Of a stretch of DNA of 64,000 nucleotides, positions 26,549 through 35,733 are shown piece after piece (position 1 is the stretch's first letter; each line of letters opens with the position of its first letter). The notes below the pieces were generated by a model. That model did no database searches, was not told the DNA's origin, and saw only the letters and a list, made by a program, of their open reading frames with translations. Source of the stretch: Rubripirellula amarantea (GTDB taxonomy: Bacteria; Planctomycetota; Planctomycetia; Pirellulales; Pirellulaceae); contig NZ_SJPI01000001.1 of NCBI RefSeq assembly GCF_007859865.1, positions 3,223,406 through 3,287,405 on the forward strand. The letters are read 5' to 3'. The position numbers were made by a program, and so were the translations under genes.

Positions 26549-27901
26549 ATGCATTCTGATTGTTCCCTGAAAACTTCTGACCTAGCCGCGAGCCTTGATC
26601 GTTTTTGGAAGGTCTCGGCCCAGAAAATCGAGCTGATTAATCGCGAGTACGACGTGTCGCAGGGATCGCCGGTTTTTACCGTTGACGGCAAGTACACGAC
26701 TCGCGGATGGACCGAATGGACCCAGGGGTTTCAATACGGTTCCGAGATTTTGCAGTTCGACGCCACTGGCGATTCGACATTCTTGAAGCTGGGAAAACAG
26801 AACACCGTTGAAAAGATGGCTCCGCACATCACGCATTTCGGTGTGCATGATCATGGATTTAACAACGTCAGTACTTACGGCAACCTTCTGCGGTTGATGA
26901 ACGAAGGGCGAATACCTGAAAACGAATGGGAACGTAACTTCTATGTAATGGCTCTGCAGGCTTCCAGCGCCGTGCAGGCCAAGCGTTGGACAGACCTTCC
27001 GTCCGGTGGATATATCTATTCGTTCAACGGTCCCCATTCGTTGTTTGCCGATACGATTCGTTCGCTTCGCGTGTTAGCGATCGGGCATCAACTCGGGCAC
27101 GCGATCATGGGCGAGAATGACAAAAAGACCAGCCTGCTTGAACGCCTCGTGCAGCACGCCAAGACGACGGCTGACTACGCGGTCTACTACGGCGAAGGTC
27201 GTGACCTCTACGATGTTTGGGGCCGAACCGCACACGAAAGTATCTTCAACCTCAACGATGGAAATTACCGCTGTCCCAATTCACAACAAGGCTTCTCGCC
27301 GTTTACCACTTGGACACGCGGTTTAGCGTGGATCATGGTGGGGGCAGCTGAGCAATTGGAGTTTCTGCAAACGGTGGAGGACGGCGAACTGGAACCGCTT
27401 GGTGGCCGCGATGCGATCGAAGGCGTCTTGCTAAAGATGGCTACGGCGACCTGCGACTTCTATCTTGCCAACACCGCCACCGATGGGATTCCTTATTGGG
27501 ATACCGGAGCACTGAACATTCACAAGCTGGGTGACGACGTTTACGAGCGAGAATCCGATCCGTTCAACAATGCGGAACCAGTCGATTCATCCGCAGCAGC
27601 CATCGGTTCGCAAGGCTTGCTTCGACTGGGACATTACTTGAACGAGCCTAAGTACATGCAGGCCGGATTGACGGTGATGCAAACCTTGTTGAGCGACAAG
27701 TATCTAAGCCTGGATGAATCCCACCAAGGTTTACTTTTGCATTCGGTCTATCATCGCCCCAACGGTTGGGATCACATTCCGAAGGGTCAGTCCGTGCCGT
27801 GTGGTGAATCAAGCATGTGGGGTGACTACCACGTTCGCGAAGCGGCTCTCTACGTTCAACGGTTGGCGAACGATCAGCCTTACTACAAGTTCTATTTGTG
27901 A
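26549..27901 (+). CDS. GH88-like unsaturated glucuronyl hydrolase family protein
   Basis: 450 residues with the alpha/alpha-barrel plan of GH88/GH105: FGVHDHGFNNVSTYGNLLRL (the HDxGF motif with a likely catalytic Asp), HSLFADTIRSLRVLAIGHQL (second Asp), SPFTTWTRGLAWIMVGAAEQ and PYWDTGALN. The family removes unsaturated uronic acid from the ends of oligosaccharides made by lyases. No signal peptide is seen, so it would act in the cytoplasm on imported oligosaccharides. An SDR gene follows on the same strand, 311 bases on, and could act on the released sugar acid. Confidence 0.85.
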   Translation: MHSDCSLKTSDLAASLDRFWKVSAQKIELINREYDVSQGSPVFTVDGKYTTRGWTEWTQGFQYGSEILQFDATGDSTFLKLGKQNTVEKMAPHITHFGVHDHGFNNVSTYGNLLRLMNEGRIPENEWERNFYVMALQASSAVQAKRWTDLPSGGYIYSFNGPHSLFADTIRSLRVLAIGHQLGHAIMGENDKKTSLLERLVQHAKTTADYAVYYGEGRDLYDVWGRTAHESIFNLNDGNYRCPNSQQGFSPFTTWTRGLAWIMVGAAEQLEFLQTVEDGELEPLGGRDAIEGVLLKMATATCDFYLANTATDGIPYWDTGALNIHKLGDDVYERESDPFNNAEPVDSSAAAIGSQGLLRLGHYLNEPKYMQAGLTVMQTLLSDKYLSLDESHQGLLLHSVYHRPNGWDHIPKGQSVPCGESSMWGDYHVREAALYVQRLANDQPYYKFYL

Positions 27902-28212
27902 GCTGAGGCAAGCGGGACGATGCGTGGAATTCGTGTCGGAAGGAACTGAAAGCCGTGGGGGTTGCCAGACTTACTTGGTCAATGCGGTGATCGAGTGATC
28001 GAGGAACGAGTGATTGAGGAAAGTTGGTCGGTAGCAACCATTGACGTAACTTGCCGTCAACGCACTGCGCAGTTGAAACACTTGACGAATCGAACCAAGG
28101 TAAGTTCTTATCTGATGCACATCGCGACCGACAGCCAACCATATGAGCCATCGGGCATGAAGACGCCTCCGTTCACTGCTCCCCCGACGCCACGTTTTAC
28201 GAGACAAGTTTG
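27902..28212. other. Intergenic stretch between GH88-like and SDR genes
   Basis: 311 bases with a short tandem-like phrase around 27990-28015 (GTGATCGAGGAACGAG and GTGATTGAGG). It does not contain a convincing gene, so the SDR may have its own promoter here. Confidence 0.3.
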
Positions 28213-28989
28213 ATGAATAAGAAAGTAGCACTAGTGACCGGCGGTGGCCGGGGCATTGGTTTAGGGATATGCGAGAAACTGGCGGCGGAAGGTTTTGACA
28301 TAGTGGTCAGTGGACGATCGAGTGCATCGAAAGTTGCTGACGCGGTCGCGAAGCTCGAAGGCCTGGGGGCCGACGTCTTGTACTGCTCGGGCGACGTTGC
28401 GTCTGCTGCCGATCGCGCTGCAATGCTCGCTGCGATCAAGGAGCGGTTTGGGAGGCTCGATGTGCTGGTGAACAATGCTGGTGTCGCACCGGAGGTACGT
28501 GCGGATATTCTCGACGCGACGGAAGAAAGCTACGAATGGCTGATGAAGATCAATTTGCAAGGCCCGTATTTTCTTTCTCAGGCATGTGCGAATTGGATGA
28601 TCGAGCAAAAGCAGGCCGACGAATCTTTTCAGCCGTGCATGATCAATGTCGGTTCCATTTCCGCGACGATTGTTTCACCTAACCGGGGTGACTACTGCGT
28701 TTCCAAAGCAGGGTTTGGAATGATGAGTTCGCTCTTCGCCGCTCGTCTTGGTGAGTTTTCGATTCCCGTCTATGAAATCCGACCGGGGCTGATCAAAACA
28801 GACATGACCGCTGGCGTGACCGAGAAGTACGACAACGTGATCTACAACAGCGACGATTTGATCGAAAAACGCTGGGGGACACCCGAAGACATCGGCAAGT
28901 TAGCCGCCGCGATGGCGCGAGGCGACTTGCCATACGCGACTGGGCAAGTGATCTATGTCGACGGCGGCCTTTCGATGAACCGTTTGTAG
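28213..28989 (+). CDS. Short-chain dehydrogenase/reductase
   Basis: 258 residues, classical SDR. Cofactor loop TGGGRGIG (9-16), NNAG (87-90), catalytic S148 in NVGSIS, Y161 and K165 in YCVSKAGFG, and a C-terminal ATGQVIYVDGG. The R after the cofactor loop (GRSS) suggests NADP(H). Databases usually call such proteins 3-ketoacyl-ACP reductase, but the GH88-like neighbour fits a sugar-acid or uronate reductase of the KduD kind just as well. The start is the ATG at 28213; a TTG just before it also fits the frame. Confidence 0.85.
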   Translation: MNKKVALVTGGGRGIGLGICEKLAAEGFDIVVSGRSSASKVADAVAKLEGLGADVLYCSGDVASAADRAAMLAAIKERFGRLDVLVNNAGVAPEVRADILDATEESYEWLMKINLQGPYFLSQACANWMIEQKQADESFQPCMINVGSISATIVSPNRGDYCVSKAGFGMMSSLFAARLGEFSIPVYEIRPGLIKTDMTAGVTEKYDNVIYNSDDLIEKRWGTPEDIGKLAAAMARGDLPYATGQVIYVDGGLSMNRL

Positions 28990-29351
28990 TGTCAACGTTT
29001 TCGTGATGCCGACGTTGGTTGGCGCTAATTGACGTTGGTTAGTGTTGCCAAGGTCAAAATGAGCCTCGCCGTAACGTTGTCTAACGCCGCGGCGATGACT
29101 CATTGGCACTGACCGGTACTTTCGGGTGGGCTAAGTCCGATCACGATGACTCTCTGGAAGCTGCGTCGTCGGACGATGGATTTCTGCACACGACTCTCCC
29201 GAAGACGGCACTCCCACAACACAGACCTCCCGCAACACGCATTGTCGAATTGCGGAAGGTGGCTTATCGGCGTTGGAGCTTTGCGAAGACCTTTCCTGAA
29301 GAATGAACGTTCGATTGCCCCAACCTTCGAATGAACTAACCTTCGAATAGA
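28990..29351. other. Gene-free stretch with short direct repeats
   Basis: Convergent region between the SDR and the CotH-like gene. Near 29010-29045 a GACGTTGGTT unit is repeated, and at 29316-29358 the phrase AACCTTCG recurs three times. No hairpin with a T-run was seen. Confidence 0.35.
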
Positions 29352-31301
29352 TTAACCTTCGTGGGATGAAAGGTAGCGGGACCTTTCTTCCGAGAACTTC
29401 TTTAGCGACATCGCTTGCTGCGCCTCGAAAGTCTCGGATCCCGTGGCAGCTTGAAACGCTTCGTAGGTGGTCATCTTGCGTGTGTCCGACTTTACAAGAG
29501 GGTCAATCAAGTCGCGGTAGCCTTCCACGAGCGGGCCAAGTTCGGACCAAGCAATCGAATCGTTTGCAATCTGCCTTACGTACTGCATGTAACGTTTTCG
29601 CAAAGCGGGCACTGCCAACAATCGGCTTCGCAGCGGCATGCGTTCGTTATCGAGTCCAGTCAACGGATCTGTGTCAACACTTCCTCCGTGCATTCCCCCG
29701 CCTCCCGGTCCACCGCGGAATCCACGGCCGCCACCGAAGCCCCGTTCGCCACCGAAGTTGCGTTCGCCACCGAAATTCGGTCCGCCACCAAATCGTGGTC
29801 CACCATCGAATCCTGGTCGATCATCGAACGGGGGTGCACTAGTGGGGCCTCGGTTATCGGATGGAGGGCCGTTGGGGCCTTGTCCGAGTTCGCGACCAAA
29901 TCCAGGTCGTCCGTCGGGACCGTTACCCGGTTCGCGATCTGGTCTGCCTGATGTCCGTTCGGGAGCATCGTCCGGTCGCCCACGTCCTGGTCCGCCTGGT
30001 CCTCCCGCTCCACCAGGTCCTCCAGGTCCACCGCGACCGCTTAACGCAAACGCCTCGTTCATGTCGTGAGGAATGACGTGGAACTTTCCGTCTTCATCAA
30101 GGAACAGGTTGTAATCACTCGCTCGAAGCCAATAACCGTCTCCGTTTAGCAACACGACATCCAAGGCCAAGAACTTTAATGCTTCGTCAATGTCTAAGAT
30201 TGGCTCGAGTGCGGATTCAAGTTTATCCAAAGGAGTTTCATTGAGCGTCTTGCAAAGCTCAACCAAAGCCATCCACTCTTTCTTGCCATCGTTGGACTTC
30301 ATTTCGAAGCGAGCTTTGTATTCGTCCAAGTCTTCGCCAAGGTAACGCAGGCCACCGTCTGCCATCGGACTGCCGCTAACCTTCCATCGGGTGCCTTTCG
30401 AGCCGTCAAAGTTCTCTTTGACAAATTGCTTGTCGAATTGTTGAACGCTGTTGTAAAGTCCCCAGCTCTCGCCGTTGACGACGACGTGAACGAAGTTAGC
30501 CTTCGGTGCGGGAATGTACTTTCGAGCGATTTGCGAATAAAGAACGCTGCTCATCATCGACGGATCACCGTTGCAGTTCAGCAAATTTAGTGTTTCGTAA
30601 CCGTCGATGTTTTGATCTTTATCGACCATGTCTAGAGACACGTTGAACGAACGCTTGCTGCCGCGAGGCACGTGGCCGTATGACGAAGCACCACGAAAGT
30701 GGACGCCGACATTTTCGTAGGTCACCGCGTCGACCGTCATCGTGGCGGGAACATCGACGTCGGTACCATGAAAGTCTTCAAGCTCGGTTTCCCATTCGTC
30801 GTTTTCGAACTGTAGAAATACCGTTCGCAAAACGGTGGTGTCGTAGAGCGGTTTGCCGGGATAGACGTTGGCTTCGTCGATCGCAACCTTGGGACCTGGT
30901 GTCCCAGGTTCTACGGAGGGACCGCGACCGCGTCGGCCGCCGGGGCCTCGTCCAGTTTCGCCACCCTGGCCACCTCGTTGCTGAGACTCAGATGCGATCG
31001 ATTGGCGAGCTGTCTGGCGCTCTGCCAAGTTGAGCCATCCGTTGCCATCGGCATCGTACTCCTTCAAGATCTTGCGTTCTGGTTGATTCGGCCCGCCTGG
31101 TCCGCCCGGCCCACCAAATCCGCCTGGCCCGCCAAACCCACCGGGGCCGCCAAACCCACCGGGGCCGCGGAAGCCGCCTGGTCCTGCGATGCCAGCCGGT
31201 CCACCGGACTCGGGCCCGTCGGGTCGCTGCGCGTACACGAAGCCTGCCACGGCAGTTCCGATCACGCTAAAAAGCAATAGAGAAAGTAGTTTTGTTTTCA
31301 T
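29352..31301 (-). CDS. CotH-like protein kinase with glycine-rich inserts
   Basis: 649 residues. Signal peptide (MKTKLLSLLLFSVIGTAVAG), a GPGGFGGPGG-type run at about 36-72, an EF-hand-like loop DADGNGWLNLAE (83-94), then a CotH kinase domain (GVHFRGASSYGHV; LNLLNCNGDPSMMSSVLYS; LNGDGYWLRASDYNLFLDED; FHVIPHDMNEAF). A second Gly/Pro-rich segment of about 120 residues is inserted just after DMNEAF and before DPLTGLDNERMPLRS, splitting the domain. CotH enzymes phosphorylate coat or surface proteins. I start at the ATG at 31301; the frame reaches 31388 but those residues lack a signal. The next genes upstream are DUF4956 and VTC. Confidence 0.9.
   Translation of the reverse strand: MKTKLLSLLLFSVIGTAVAGFVYAQRPDGPESGGPAGIAGPGGFRGPGGFGGPGGFGGPGGFGGPGGPGGPNQPERKILKEYDADGNGWLNLAERQTARQSIASESQQRGGQGGETGRGPGGRRGRGPSVEPGTPGPKVAIDEANVYPGKPLYDTTVLRTVFLQFENDEWETELEDFHGTDVDVPATMTVDAVTYENVGVHFRGASSYGHVPRGSKRSFNVSLDMVDKDQNIDGYETLNLLNCNGDPSMMSSVLYSQIARKYIPAPKANFVHVVVNGESWGLYNSVQQFDKQFVKENFDGSKGTRWKVSGSPMADGGLRYLGEDLDEYKARFEMKSNDGKKEWMALVELCKTLNETPLDKLESALEPILDIDEALKFLALDVVLLNGDGYWLRASDYNLFLDEDGKFHVIPHDMNEAFALSGRGGPGGPGGAGGPGGPGRGRPDDAPERTSGRPDREPGNGPDGRPGFGRELGQGPNGPPSDNRGPTSAPPFDDRPGFDGGPRFGGGPNFGGERNFGGERGFGGGRGFRGGPGGGGMHGGSVDTDPLTGLDNERMPLRSRLLAVPALRKRYMQYVRQIANDSIAWSELGPLVEGYRDLIDPLVKSDTRKMTTYEAFQAATGSETFEAQQAMSLKKFSEERSRYLSSHEG
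31111..31170. repeat. 18-bp tandem repeats coding GFGGPG
   Basis: Within the CotH-like gene, near-identical 18-base units (plus strand CCACCGGGGCCGCCAAAC) follow one another several times and encode the first glycine-rich run. A length-variable site is likely. Confidence 0.7.
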
Positions 31302-31347
31302 CGGAATGTTCTTGGAGGTTTTAGGTTGGGTGGAATCGGGATCGGGT

Positions 31348-32037
31348 CTAGCGTCGGGTTCGAAGTTCAACACTTTGCACTCCTTCAATCAGGTTGAGCC
31401 GGTTGAGGAGATCGGTTGGATTGGCGTCGGGACGAAGGCGGATGTTGTATTGCAAGTCCAACGATGCACCTTGCTTGCTGGTGGATCCGGAAGAGAACTC
31501 AATCTTGCTAAGCATTTGTTCAAAGACGTCTCGAAACAGCATGTCGGGATCGCGACCAACGCCAATTCGAATCTCGAGCCTAGCGTCGCCAGTCGATCCG
31601 ACGTCGGTTCCTCGGGGGCGAACTAAGAACGCGGCAAGTCCAGTCACGGTCATTCCAACCAGGGCAACGGTGATTTGATCGGCACCAACAGCCATACCTA
31701 CGAGCACCGCGAAAATCACAAACGTAATGTCGTGCGTATCTTCGACGACGGTACGGAAGCGGACGATTGACAATGCCCCCACGAGACCAAAGGCCCATGC
31801 CACGTTTTGACCGATGACTAGCGGCAGCATCGCGCAAAGAATGGACAACAAAACCAGCGTCGGCGGGAACGTCGGCATGAACTTGTCACGCGGTCGCACA
31901 CCCCAGTAGATTGCCGCGATCACACAGCCGCAAAGAAAGGCGGTGCTCAAACGAAGTGCCATTTGGATCGCGCTGCTGTCGCCCGGCGTTCCTAGCAACT
32001 GCGTTGAGTCAACGGATTCGGTTAACCATGTTGGCAT
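31348..32037 (-). CDS. DUF4956 family membrane protein
   Basis: 229 residues with three or four membrane helices (LSTAFLCGCVIAAIYWG; LVLLSILCAMLPLVIGQ; AWAFGLVGALSIVRFRT; FVIFAVLVGMAVGADQIT) and a cytoplasmic C-terminal domain. ALSIVRFRTVVEDTHD is the family signature. Its function is not known, but it is repeatedly found beside CotH and VTC genes. Starts at 32037, overlapping the VTC gene by 16 bases, and its stop is 46 bases before the CotH-like start. Confidence 0.88.
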   Translation of the reverse strand: MPTWLTESVDSTQLLGTPGDSSAIQMALRLSTAFLCGCVIAAIYWGVRPRDKFMPTFPPTLVLLSILCAMLPLVIGQNVAWAFGLVGALSIVRFRTVVEDTHDITFVIFAVLVGMAVGADQITVALVGMTVTGLAAFLVRPRGTDVGSTGDARLEIRIGVGRDPDMLFRDVFEQMLSKIEFSSGSTSKQGASLDLQYNIRLRPDANPTDLLNRLNLIEGVQSVELRTRR

Positions 32038-32726
32038 GTCACCACCTCGGTCGTCGTTCCACGTGACATCGGCAGCGTGATTGCAAGGGATGACAAGTCG
32101 GCTACTTTCTCGTTGGCTAAGTCAGACAAAATTGACGGATGAACAGGGAGCAAAGCAAACTGATAAAGCAATTGCTTGAACATCAGCGGCAAAGCACCTG
32201 TGAACTTCATTCTCAGAATGCTCGTGTCGATCTGAACGAACTCGGGGTGAACCCCACCGTGAAAGGTCAAGGGATGAACGCGAATGTTGCGATCGAGCGT
32301 TAAGCGACCATCATCGAAACCTTCGCAATTCATCCAGGCACGATCAAATCCAAGATCGAATTGCGGGATCAGATGTCGTTTGAGCAGCTTCTTGTGAAAC
32401 CACTTACCCGCCCAACTCTTATCGACGGTTGCATTGCGTAAGTGAGAGAGCTCACTTGTATCGATGGTGGTTTGTCTCAGCGTGGACGTGTCTTTCTTCC
32501 AGCTCTTGCACTGCAAATCGACTGACCAAGCGCAATTGATCCGGCGAACTCGAGATTGTTGAAAACTTGAAGTTGCCCGTTTGGGTATCTCGCTGTCGTA
32601 GTAGCGATCCACCACGCTTTGACGCTCGTTCCGATCGAGTCCGAATCGCCCAATCGCTTGGATCAGGGCGTCCGTGGTGTCATCGTCAACTGCGAACGTG
32701 AATTCGTTTCGAGGGCAATACTTCAA
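32022..32726 (-). CDS. VTC domain protein (polyphosphate polymerase-type)
   Basis: 234 residues of a VTC/CYTH-like tunnel fold. It has the opening RNEFTF, RYYDSEIPKR, VDLQCKSWKK (a basic strand), RHLIPQFDLGFDRAWM, and RLTLDRNIRVHP. In yeast Vtc4 this fold makes polyphosphate from ATP; bacterial members are uncharacterised, and here some of the basic tunnel residues differ. The only start I can find is TTG at 32726, immediately before YCPRNEFTF where the domain begins. Cotranscribed with DUF4956 and CotH-like genes. Confidence 0.85.
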   Translation of the reverse strand: MKYCPRNEFTFAVDDDTTDALIQAIGRFGLDRNERQSVVDRYYDSEIPKRATSSFQQSRVRRINCAWSVDLQCKSWKKDTSTLRQTTIDTSELSHLRNATVDKSWAGKWFHKKLLKRHLIPQFDLGFDRAWMNCEGFDDGRLTLDRNIRVHPLTFHGGVHPEFVQIDTSILRMKFTGALPLMFKQLLYQFALLPVHPSILSDLANEKVADLSSLAITLPMSRGTTTEVVTCQHG

Positions 32727-33116
32727 AGGGAATCTCGCTGGTTCATATGGGCTGGTTTGAACGGCAAATCACCCGCTCAGTAAGTCCTGCGTGAAAAGCT
32801 GATCAAGGAGGCCAGCAAATCTTAAAAAAGGTCAACCTGCGAGATAAAAGTGTCTGGTTCGGAAGCTGCTTCGGTCTTCGTCTCGACCCCGTGACTCGCT
32901 TTCGCAACCAAACATCCGAGTATTAAAGGACGATCAACTTTGCCCCTGTGTACTACTGCCGCAATGGGCCCTGTGTACTACTGCCGGAATAGGCCCTGTG
33001 CACTACTGCCGCAATGGGCCCTGTGTACTAATGCCGCAATGGGCAACGAGTTTCGCAACCGCTAAGAATCCAGTTGCTTTATCGCCAAAGAAGGCTGTTG
33101 AGCGTCTGCGGACCGT
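32727..33116. other. Intergenic stretch holding a 25-bp tandem repeat
   Basis: 390 bases between the VTC start and the end of the kinase gene, both on the minus strand. It contains the tandem repeat described separately and no gene that I would call. The promoter of the VTC-DUF4956-CotH operon must be here. Confidence 0.5.
32944..33043. repeat. Four tandem copies of a 25-bp unit
   Basis: Units begin at 32944, 32969, 32994 and 33019; each starts CCCTGTGTACTACTGCC or a one-base variant and ends in ATGGG or ATAGG. Copies differ at only a few positions, so the array is recent. It lies between the kinase stop and the VTC start. Coding potential is nil. Confidence 0.85.
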
Positions 33117-35624
33117 CTAGCGGGCCAATCCAAGGGACTCACGGGTCTGCTGTTGAAACCTCCGGATCGCCGGATCCGTCTCGATCTTGGTTCCGGTGAT
33201 CGCTTGGGTAGCTTCACGATGCAAGATGACCACTTCGACAAAGTCGAACCATGGGCCCGGGTTAGTGGAACTAGTGAAGGCGTCGATCATCTTGCTCAGC
33301 GACTCATCGGCCCTCGCTAGTTCGAGCTTAGATTGCGAGTCGTCGCCGAGTTGGTGATACGCGAGTGCTCTTAGCGAATGCAACATTTCGGCGCTTGGCC
33401 CTCGCGCCTGTGCTGCCATGTCGAGAAGCTCCAAGGCACGCTGGGGATTTTCGGCTCGCAAACTAGCCCACGCCGCAACGTATTGCACGATGCTTGGTGG
33501 TGCCAAGTCAAGAAACCTTGGCCCCTGATTAGGACCTCGGGGATTTCGCAGGTCTCGAGGGCCTGGGCCGCGTCCTTCGGGTCCTCTGAACTGGGGCGAA
33601 TCAAATTCCGGTGGATTGAAAGTAGCTGCTCCCAAATCCGGTGCTCCCAATCCCGAGCGTTCAGGACCTTCCGGAGGTGATCCTTCAAGGGGGGAGTGAT
33701 CAGGTGATGATCTGTCAGGTGATGATCTGTCAGGTGATGATCTGTCAGGTGATGATCTGGCAGGTTCGCGGTCCCCAAATCTGCGTCCAAAGCGTCCGGG
33801 GCCTTGAGCCATCGCGACGAGCCTTTCGCCGTCTGCAGCCCATTGTCTCGCATCCGATGAATGGGTCGGTGAGATTAGTAGTGATCGAAGGGTGTTCAAG
33901 GGCAACGGTGCTTCATCGTTGACGTGTGTTTTTACCAAACGTGCGCACAGTTCTTCGTAGTCCTCAGGTCGATCGGTGAGATAAAACACAGCGGCGGCGC
34001 CTTCCCATTGGCGACTGTCCACTGGTGCCTCTAATCGCATCGCTTCAGAAAAATCCTTCGCAGCCTCTTCCCACAAGCCCAAGTCGGCTCGCATCAACGC
34101 TCGCTGAAGCCACACTAAGTAATAGTTGGGAACAAGTTCGATGGCTTGCCCGAGCTTGGCATCCGCGGCGGAATATTCGTTGGCCACTTCGTAAGCTCTT
34201 GATTCGCCGAGCAACAGATTCGCTGTCTTCAAATGGTCGGCGAATTGGATGATTTCGTTGCGAGCTTCAATCGCATCATTCAATGCCACTTCTTTCTCAT
34301 CGCGTTCAGCGACCGCCCGCGAAGCTTGATAAAGACTCGCGCCCGTTCCCACCAATAAAGCTAAAGCGACGAGCATCGCCGTCACCAGTACTGTTCGGTT
34401 TCTTGCCGCGAATTTTCGCAAACGATAGGCATTGGACGGGGGTCTGGCTTCGATCGGTTCGGATTCCAAGAATCGCCGAACGTCGTCGCTCATTGCCGAG
34501 GACGATTCGTAGCGACGGGTGCGGTCCTTCTCGAGAGCTTTCATCACGATCCAATCCAAGTCGTTTGGAATCGCCTCACGTCTTGCCGACGTAAGATCGG
34601 CAGCCATGGGACGCACATCGACTGCGGTGAGGGAAGAACTCGATTGGATTGTCGTCAGCCGGTGGCTGGGACGTGGTGGTTCTTCTTCGCGGATGATTCG
34701 CCGCATTTCGTCGTAGCCCGCGGTGTCCAAACGGCCGCGATCAAAAGGCGTCGTGCCCGTTAGTAGCTCGTACAACAGGACTCCCAACGAATAAATGTCG
34801 CTTCGTGTGTCCACATCCAAACCGCTCATCGCAGCCTGTTCGGGGCTCATGTAGAGCGGCGTACCGATCATCGAATAGAACCGCGTGTAAAGCGTTTGGT
34901 CGGTTAGGTCTTGCCCAATCGCCTTGGCGACTCCAAAGTCAATCACTTTCACCACGGGCTTGTCGTCGTGCAACGCCACCATCACGTTGGATGGTTTCAG
35001 GTCGCGATGAATGACGCCTTTTTGGTGCGCGTGTTGAGTCGCGGCACAAACGTCGCGGAATAATTCCATTCGCTTGCGTAGCGGGAGGGCGTGTTGATCA
35101 CAAAATTCGGTGATCGGTTGCCCCTTAACCAATTCCATCACGAAGTAAGGCCGTGCATCGTCAGTGACTCCGGCGTCAAACACTCTGGCGATATTTGGGT
35201 GATCCATCATGGCCACGGCTTGCCGTTCGGCATCAAAGCGAGCCAGGATTTCTCGGGACGCCGTGCCCGGTTTAATGATCTTCAGGGCCACCTTTCGCCT
35301 AACGGGTTTTTCTTGCTGGGCGACAAACACCAAACCGAACCCGCCCTCGCCGATTTGTTCCATCAAACGATACGGACCGATCGTTAAACCAAGGTGATCA
35401 GAGATTGGCGTTTGGTCAGTTACCAGCGTTTCGGCAAGCTGATTGGGAAGGACAGGCCGATCGAGCGGGTTTTCAGGGCGGTCGTGCGCCAACAGCAACG
35501 CGTCAACGGCCGATCGCAATTCGACGTCATCACCGCAAGCGGACCGCAAATAGGTTTCCCGACCTTGCGGATCATCCTGATCAAGGGCTTCTAGAAAAAT
35601 CGTTCGTTGACTCGGTCGGTTCAT
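33117..35624 (-). CDS. Transmembrane Ser/Thr protein kinase with TPR-like extracytoplasmic region
   Basis: 835 residues. Residues 84-370 are a full Hanks-type kinase: GEGGFG (92-97), K115, HRDLKPSN (206-213), DFG (229-231) and GTPLYMSPEQA. A membrane helix (ALALLVGTGASLY) lies near 415-435, then tetratricopeptide-like helices (LEGSAYEVANEYSAADAKLG... region and LIMRADLGLWEEAAKDFSEA). About residues 620-700 are a Pro/Ser/Asp spacer with SPDRS tandem repeats. It phosphorylates cytoplasmic proteins on Ser/Thr. The ECF sigma gene precedes it by 109 bases, the usual planctomycete sigma plus kinase pair. Confidence 0.93.
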   Translation of the reverse strand: MNRPSQRTIFLEALDQDDPQGRETYLRSACGDDVELRSAVDALLLAHDRPENPLDRPVLPNQLAETLVTDQTPISDHLGLTIGPYRLMEQIGEGGFGLVFVAQQEKPVRRKVALKIIKPGTASREILARFDAERQAVAMMDHPNIARVFDAGVTDDARPYFVMELVKGQPITEFCDQHALPLRKRMELFRDVCAATQHAHQKGVIHRDLKPSNVMVALHDDKPVVKVIDFGVAKAIGQDLTDQTLYTRFYSMIGTPLYMSPEQAAMSGLDVDTRSDIYSLGVLLYELLTGTTPFDRGRLDTAGYDEMRRIIREEEPPRPSHRLTTIQSSSSLTAVDVRPMAADLTSARREAIPNDLDWIVMKALEKDRTRRYESSSAMSDDVRRFLESEPIEARPPSNAYRLRKFAARNRTVLVTAMLVALALLVGTGASLYQASRAVAERDEKEVALNDAIEARNEIIQFADHLKTANLLLGESRAYEVANEYSAADAKLGQAIELVPNYYLVWLQRALMRADLGLWEEAAKDFSEAMRLEAPVDSRQWEGAAAVFYLTDRPEDYEELCARLVKTHVNDEAPLPLNTLRSLLISPTHSSDARQWAADGERLVAMAQGPGRFGRRFGDREPARSSPDRSSPDRSSPDRSSPDHSPLEGSPPEGPERSGLGAPDLGAATFNPPEFDSPQFRGPEGRGPGPRDLRNPRGPNQGPRFLDLAPPSIVQYVAAWASLRAENPQRALELLDMAAQARGPSAEMLHSLRALAYHQLGDDSQSKLELARADESLSKMIDAFTSSTNPGPWFDFVEVVILHREATQAITGTKIETDPAIRRFQQQTRESLGLAR
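33706..33765. repeat. 15-bp tandem repeat inside the kinase gene
   Basis: Four copies of GATGATCTGTCAGGT (last one GG for GT at one site), encoding SPDRS on the minus strand. The unit is a multiple of three, so copy number can change without shifting the frame. Confidence 0.85.
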
Positions 35625-35733
35625 GAAAAGCAGTGCGTCAAGCCGAGTCGAATCGGGCCATCTCGTTTTGGGAAATCGGGAAAAAAATCAGCCCGACCAT
35701 ACGGCGTGCCTTACCGACATTCGTCGGTTCGCA

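Noticed and set aside
29415-30069. Long plus-strand frames opposite the glycine-rich part of the CotH-like gene
   Set aside because: Glycine/proline codons give long open frames on the complementary strand by composition alone.
32944-33043. CRISPR array
   Set aside because: The 25-bp units abut each other with no spacers, and no cas gene is in the window.
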